Position numbers and translations under genes: made by a program. Below are positions 13,421-16,888 of a stretch of 16,888 bases of DNA, piece by piece (the first letter of the stretch is position 1; each line of letters begins with the position of its first letter). Source of the stretch: JABDLF01 sp041609715. GTDB lineage: Bacteria; Pseudomonadota; Gammaproteobacteria; Steroidobacterales; JABDLF01. The notes under the pieces are model-generated. The model was not told the origin of the DNA and did no database searches. It saw only the letters and a program-made list of their open reading frames with translations. The stretch lies in contig JBFIQI010000043.1 of the NCBI GenBank assembly GCA_041609715.1, positions 1 through 16,888 of the forward strand, read 5' to 3'.

Positions 13421-15214
13421 ATGCGTCATATCCGTAATTTTTCCATCATCGCGCATATTGATCATGGCAAGTCGACACTGGCCGATCGCTTCATCCAGAT
13501 GTGCGATGGCCTCAGCGAGCGTGAAATGGCCGAGCAGGTTCTTGATTCCATGGACCTGGAGCGGGAGCGCGGAATCACCATCAAGGCGCATAGCGTGTCG
13601 CTCAATTATGAAGCCGCCGACGGCCAGACTTACATGCTGAATTTCATCGACACGCCGGGCCACGTCGACTTCAGTTACGAGGTGTCGCGTTCGCTGGCTG
13701 CCTGCGAAGGCGCCCTGCTGGTGGTTGATGCCGCCCAGGGCGTGGAAGCGCAAAGCGTGGCTAATTGTTACACCGCGATCGAACAGGGTCTCGAAGTGCT
13801 GCCGGTGCTCAACAAGATCGATCTGCCGTCGGCTGAACCCGACCGCGTGTGCCAGGAGATCGAGGAAATTATCGGTATCGAGGCACAGGGTGCATTGAGA
13901 GTCAGTGCCAAGACCGGTGTGGGCGTCAAGGAACTGTTGGAAGAGCTGGTGGCCCGCATTCCGCCCCCGCAGGGCAAGCCGGATGGTCAGCTGCAGGCTC
14001 TGATCATCGATTCTTGGTTTGATAACTACGTGGGCGTGATATCCCTGGTGCGAGTGATGAATGGACGTCTGGCCAAGGGTAGCAAGATTCGAATCATGTC
14101 CACTGGTCGCGGCCACCAGGTGGACCGGGTTGGTGTTTTTACGCCCAAAATGCACGATCGCGACGCCTTGGAAACCGGCGAGGTAGGATTCGTAATTTCC
14201 ACCATCAAGGATATTTTTGGCGCGCCGGTGGGCGATACCATGACCCTGGACCGGGATCCGGCGTCCGAGGCGCTCCCCGGCTTCAAGGAAATTCGTCCGC
14301 GCGTGTTTGCCGGGTTGTTCCCCGTCAGTAGCGACGACTATGAGAATTTTCGCGAGGCGCTGCAAAAACTGCGCCTCAATGACGCCGCGCTGTTTTTCGA
14401 ACCCGAAACGTCAGGGGCGCTGGGGTTGGGATTTCGCTGCGGATTTCTGGGTATGCTGCACATGGAAATCGTGCAGGAGCGCCTGGAACGGGAATACGAC
14501 ATCAACCTCATCACGACGGCGCCGACCGTGGTTTATCAGGTTCTGACCACCGACGGCGAGGAGTCTCTGATCGACAACCCTTCGGAGTTGCCGCCGGTCA
14601 ACAAAATAGATGAGATTCGAGAACCCATCATCGTTGCCAATATCCTGGTGCCACCGGAGCATGTCGGGGCGGTCATGAAACTTTGCAACGACAAACGCGG
14701 CGCGCAGCGGCGCATGCAATACCTGGGCAACCCGGTGTCACTGGACTATGAGCTGCCCATGGCGGAAGTGGTGCTGGACTTTTTCGACCGGCTGAAATCT
14801 GTGAGCCGCGGTTACGCCTCTTTCGACTATCATTTCGAGCGCTTCGAGGCCGCGCCCCTGGCGAAGCTGGATTTGCTGATCAATGGCGAGCAGGTGGATG
14901 CCCTGTCGGTCATCATCCACCGGGACAACGCCCAGATGCGTGGCCGTGAATTGGCGGAAAAAATGCGCGAGCTTATTCCGCGGCAGATGTTTGAAGTCGC
15001 CATTCAGGCCGCTATCGGGTCGCACATCATAGCGCGCACAACGGTAAAAGCCCTGCGCAAAAACGTTACCGCAAAATGTTATGGCGGCGACATTACGCGC
15101 AAGCGCAAGCTACTGGAAAAACAGAAAGCCGGCAAGCGGCGTATGAAGCAGGTGGGATCCGTTGAGATTCCACAGGAAGCGTTTCTGGCCATTCTGAAGG
15201 TGGGTAAGAATTGA
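13421..15214 (+). CDS. lepA: Elongation factor 4 (LepA), translational GTPase
   Basis: LepA is a ribosome-associated GTPase implicated in translation initiation, 30S biogenesis and back-translocation. It has 597 residues, against 599 in E. coli, with high similarity along its length. GTP-binding motifs are AHIDHGKSTL (G1), RERGITI (switch I), DTPGHVDF (G3), NKID (G4) and SAK (G5). EF-G-like domains follow (VSSDDYENFREAL, GFRCGFLGMLHMEI, MAEVVLDFFDRLKS, RGYASFDYHFERF). The LepA-specific C-terminal domain ends KRRMKQVGSVEIPQEAFLAI. The ATG at 13421 gives the conserved MRHIRNFSIIAHIDHGKST start; there is no strong Shine-Dalgarno. lepB follows 37 nt after the stop. Confidence 0.98.
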   Translation: MRHIRNFSIIAHIDHGKSTLADRFIQMCDGLSEREMAEQVLDSMDLERERGITIKAHSVSLNYEAADGQTYMLNFIDTPGHVDFSYEVSRSLAACEGALLVVDAAQGVEAQSVANCYTAIEQGLEVLPVLNKIDLPSAEPDRVCQEIEEIIGIEAQGALRVSAKTGVGVKELLEELVARIPPPQGKPDGQLQALIIDSWFDNYVGVISLVRVMNGRLAKGSKIRIMSTGRGHQVDRVGVFTPKMHDRDALETGEVGFVISTIKDIFGAPVGDTMTLDRDPASEALPGFKEIRPRVFAGLFPVSSDDYENFREALQKLRLNDAALFFEPETSGALGLGFRCGFLGMLHMEIVQERLEREYDINLITTAPTVVYQVLTTDGEESLIDNPSELPPVNKIDEIREPIIVANILVPPEHVGAVMKLCNDKRGAQRRMQYLGNPVSLDYELPMAEVVLDFFDRLKSVSRGYASFDYHFERFEAAPLAKLDLLINGEQVDALSVIIHRDNAQMRGRELAEKMRELIPRQMFEVAIQAAIGSHIIARTTVKALRKNVTAKCYGGDITRKRKLLEKQKAGKRRMKQVGSVEIPQEAFLAILKVGKN

Positions 15215-15221
15215 GCAAAGC

Positions 15222-15230
15222 TGCTAGAAT
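15222..15230 (+). promoter_or_regulatory. Candidate extended -10 promoter for lepB
   Basis: TGC plus TAGAAT (15225-15230) is followed by TCGCGCC. The start would be at 15237-15238, only about 14 nt before the lepB ATG. No good -35 box is visible. An ATG at 15238 would sit at the very start of the transcript and open a 5-codon frame (MGEAA) whose TGA overlaps the lepB ATG at 15252. Confidence 0.42.
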
Positions 15231-15251
15231 TCGCGCCATGGGCGAGGCCGC

Positions 15252-16028
15252 ATGAACCTGGATTTCTCTGTCGTATTCATCGTTGCAGCGGCTGTCACGG
15301 GTGGCATCTGGGCCATCGATGCCTGGCTGCTGGCACCGCGCCGGGCAAGTGTGGCTGCCAACTTGCCCGGGCAGGAATCACCACGCGAACCCATTGTTGT
15401 GGAGTACGCGCGTTCTTTCTTTCCCATCATCCTGATAGTTTTTCTGTTCAGGTCATTCGTTTATGAGCCGTTTCGTATACCCAGCAGTTCGATGTTGCCC
15501 ACCCTCCAGGTGGGTGATTTCATATTGGTCAATAAATTTGATTACGGATTGCGTCTGCCAATTGTCGGCACAACTATAGTGCCGCTGGGAGAGCCCCGCC
15601 GCGGCGATGTGGTGGTGTTCAGACTGCCGTCGGAACCCAACAAACATTACATCAAGCGTCTGGTTGGCTTGCCTGGCGACAAGATCCAGTATACGAACAA
15701 GCAGCTGGTTATTAACGGAAACCCGGTGGATCTGGAAGCGGCGGGCTATTATCGTCTCGACAACGGCCTTAACGCCCAGTTGGGCGTGGAGCGCCTTGGT
15801 ACTGCCGAGCATGAGATTCTGGTCTTGCCCCAGCGCCGCGACCGCCCGCTGGAGATCGTGGTGCCGCAGGGCCATTACTTTATGATGGGCGATAACCGGG
15901 ATAACAGTAAGGACAGCCGTTTTGCCGAGGTCGGCATGGTCCCGGAACGCAACATCGTCGGCAAGGCCGTTCGCATTTGGCTCACCTGGCCACCCCAGTG
16001 GAGCCGGGTTGGTAATCGGATCGATTGA
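15252..16028 (+). CDS. lepB: Signal peptidase I
   Basis: LepB is an inner-membrane serine protease that removes signal peptides from exported proteins, including the RseB and outer-membrane barrel precursors seen here. It has 258 residues, shorter than the 324 of E. coli but usual for the family. Two N-terminal transmembrane helices lie at about 5-27 and 55-70. The catalytic Ser80 is in IPSSSMLPTL and the general base Lys135 in YIKRLVGLPGDK. Box E, GDNRDNSKDSRFAEVGMVPE, and the final KAVRIWLTWP are present. The ATG at 15252 has GAGG 5 nt upstream. It sits between lepA and the DUF4845 gene, as in Pseudomonas. Confidence 0.97.
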   Translation: MNLDFSVVFIVAAAVTGGIWAIDAWLLAPRRASVAANLPGQESPREPIVVEYARSFFPIILIVFLFRSFVYEPFRIPSSSMLPTLQVGDFILVNKFDYGLRLPIVGTTIVPLGEPRRGDVVVFRLPSEPNKHYIKRLVGLPGDKIQYTNKQLVINGNPVDLEAAGYYRLDNGLNAQLGVERLGTAEHEILVLPQRRDRPLEIVVPQGHYFMMGDNRDNSKDSRFAEVGMVPERNIVGKAVRIWLTWPPQWSRVGNRID

Positions 16029-16043
16029 TGCCGGAGGATTGAT

Positions 16044-16409
16044 ATGTACAGACGACAGCGCGGCATGACCGCAATCGGATGGCTCATTACGCTGGCTTTT
16101 GGCGGCTTGTTCCTGCTGGCGGGTTTGAGAATCGGGCCGACTTATCTGGAGCATATGAAGGTCAGATCGGCAATGGAGAAAGTCTCCAGCGAGCTGAGCG
16201 GTAATAACCCGTCCGTTACTGATGTCAGCAATGCATTGGCCAAGCGCTATAACGTGGAGGGTATAACCCACCCGGACTTCAAGTCGATCAAAATTCGCAA
16301 GGAAGGCTCCGGAATCCGCATCGAGGCCAAATATGACCACGTGGTTCCCTATATCGGCAATGTCTCCTTTTTGGTTTCCTTCGACGAATATGTGGACATC
16401 AAGCGTTGA
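16044..16409 (+). CDS. DUF4845 small membrane protein
   Basis: This is a 121-residue protein with a short basic N-terminus (MYRRQRGMTAIGW), one transmembrane helix at about 10-28 and a C-terminal domain outside the membrane. The start recalls a type IV pilin-like leader (RGMTAIGWLITL), a known feature of the family. The body contains YLEHMKVRSAMEKVSSEL, the family region VTDVSNALAKRYNVEGI and a closing set of strands ending IGNVSFLVSFDEYVDIKR. The function is unknown. It regularly lies between lepB and rnc in non-enteric gammaproteobacteria. The start has GGAGG (16033-16037) at 6 nt. Its TGA overlaps the TTG start of rnc. Confidence 0.9.
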   Translation: MYRRQRGMTAIGWLITLAFGGLFLLAGLRIGPTYLEHMKVRSAMEKVSSELSGNNPSVTDVSNALAKRYNVEGITHPDFKSIKIRKEGSGIRIEAKYDHVVPYIGNVSFLVSFDEYVDIKR

Positions 16410-16888
16410 ATGGAAGTCTCGGCACCCTATGCAAGACCATTGCGTATAAGTTTCAGGATGAGGAGCTGTTGCGCCAGGCTTTGACGCACCGCAGTGCCGG
16501 TAGCCGCAACTATGAACGCCTGGAGTTTCTCGGTGACGGGCTGCTTAATTTCATCGTTGCCGAGGCTTTGTATGAGCAGGAGGCTGAGGCCAGCGAGGGT
16601 GACCTGACGCGCTTGCGCGCCAGCCTGGTCAAGCAAGGAACCCTCGCCGGAATTGCCAGCAATCTGGCGCTGGGGGAGTACCTGCAGCTCGGTGCCGGAG
16701 AATCGAGCAGTGGCGGATTTCGTCGCAAATCCATTCTCGCCGATACTGTCGAAGCCCTGCTGGGTGCGATTTACCTGGATGGTGGCTTCAACGCAGCTCG
16801 AACCGTAACGCGACGGTTATTTGCGGAGCATCTGGCAGGGCTGCCCGATGCCGAATCCTTGAAAGATCCCAAGACCCGCCTGCAGGAA
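16406..16888 (+). CDS. rnc: Ribonuclease III, 3' end cut off by the window
   Basis: RNase III cleaves double-stranded RNA in rRNA processing and mRNA decay. The window holds the first 161 residues, which cover the whole catalytic domain; the C-terminal dsRNA-binding domain lies beyond. The signature ERLEFLGD is present. Active-site residues Glu37, Glu40, Asp44, Glu64, Asp113 and Glu116 each match E. coli with an offset of one. LTHRSAGSRNYE, GGFRRKSILADTVEALLGA and DPKTRLQE also fit. The start is taken as the TTG at 16406 (then NGSLGTLCKTIAYKF), because no in-frame ATG or GTG exists near the expected N-terminus and the length then fits E. coli. It overlaps the upstream stop by 4 nt (TTGA) with no good Shine-Dalgarno, so translation probably depends on re-initiation. 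Confidence 0.95.
   Translation, partial: MNGSLGTLCKTIAYKFQDEELLRQALTHRSAGSRNYERLEFLGDGLLNFIVAEALYEQEAEASEGDLTRLRASLVKQGTLAGIASNLALGEYLQLGAGESSSGGFRRKSILADTVEALLGAIYLDGGFNAARTVTRRLFAEHLAGLPDAESLKDPKTRLQE

Noticed and set aside
15453..16340. Open frame of 295 codons on the minus strand opposite lepB and the DUF4845 gene
   Set aside because: Both sense genes are well supported by motifs and ribosome-binding sites. The antisense product resembles nothing known.
1..16888. CRISPR arrays, insertion sequences, tRNA or rRNA genes, phage or defence genes
   Set aside because: No repeat-spacer pattern, transposase, structural RNA or defence-type protein was seen. Gene density and content are those of a conserved chromosomal core.

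Overview
The window is a GC-rich, densely packed stretch of chromosome. It carries core housekeeping and envelope-stress genes of a gammaproteobacterium. Three gene orders point there: recJ-prfB-lysS, sdhCDAB-sdhE-ygfX, and rpoE-rseA-rseB-rseC followed by lepA-lepB-rnc. The exact mix is not the enterobacterial arrangement: a DUF1674/SdhAF4 gene, a long mitochondrial-type SdhB, and a DUF4845 gene between lepB and rnc. It suggests a non-enterobacterial lineage, perhaps near Xanthomonadales, Chromatiales or Woeseiales. That placement is inference. I see no tRNA, rRNA, CRISPR array, insertion sequence, phage gene or other mobile element.

Layout. (1) 2-1645: 3' part of recJ, ending in a symmetric terminator shared with a convergent small outer-membrane barrel gene (1694-2245, minus). 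(2) 2430-5074: prfB, with an intact programmed +1 frameshift site, then lysS. (3) 5076-5927, minus: ygfZ, convergent with lysS at a 1-nt gap and divergent from the sdh operon. (4) 6009-10295: sdhAF4-sdhC-sdhD-sdhA-sdhB-sdhE-ygfX, the four subunits of succinate dehydrogenase bracketed by two different assembly factors. (5) 10477-13339: the envelope-stress sigma factor rpoE with its regulators rseA, rseB and rseC, and a small thioredoxin-fold gene. A sigma-E-type promoter motif lies just upstream of rpoE. (6) 13421-16888: lepA, lepB, a DUF4845 membrane protein and the 5' part of rnc, which starts with TTG.

How the genes work together. YgfZ (folate-dependent Fe-S maturation), SdhAF4 (chaperone of flavinylated SdhA) and SdhE (flavinylation of SdhA) all bear on building the SdhCDAB complex, so 5.0-10.3 kb reads as a succinate dehydrogenase structure-plus-biogenesis neighbourhood. 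The rpoE block is a standard sigma/anti-sigma/sensor cassette, but the periplasmic protease gene mucD that often follows it is absent here. Most genes within operons overlap by 1-4 nt (ATGA, GTGA, TGATG, TTGA), implying tight translational coupling.

No clearly undescribed system is visible. The points most worth a second look are the clustering of SDH assembly factors, the mucD-less rpoE cluster with a thiol protein fused into it, the barrel-only OmpA-like gene inserted between recJ and prfB, and several start-site and promoter details.
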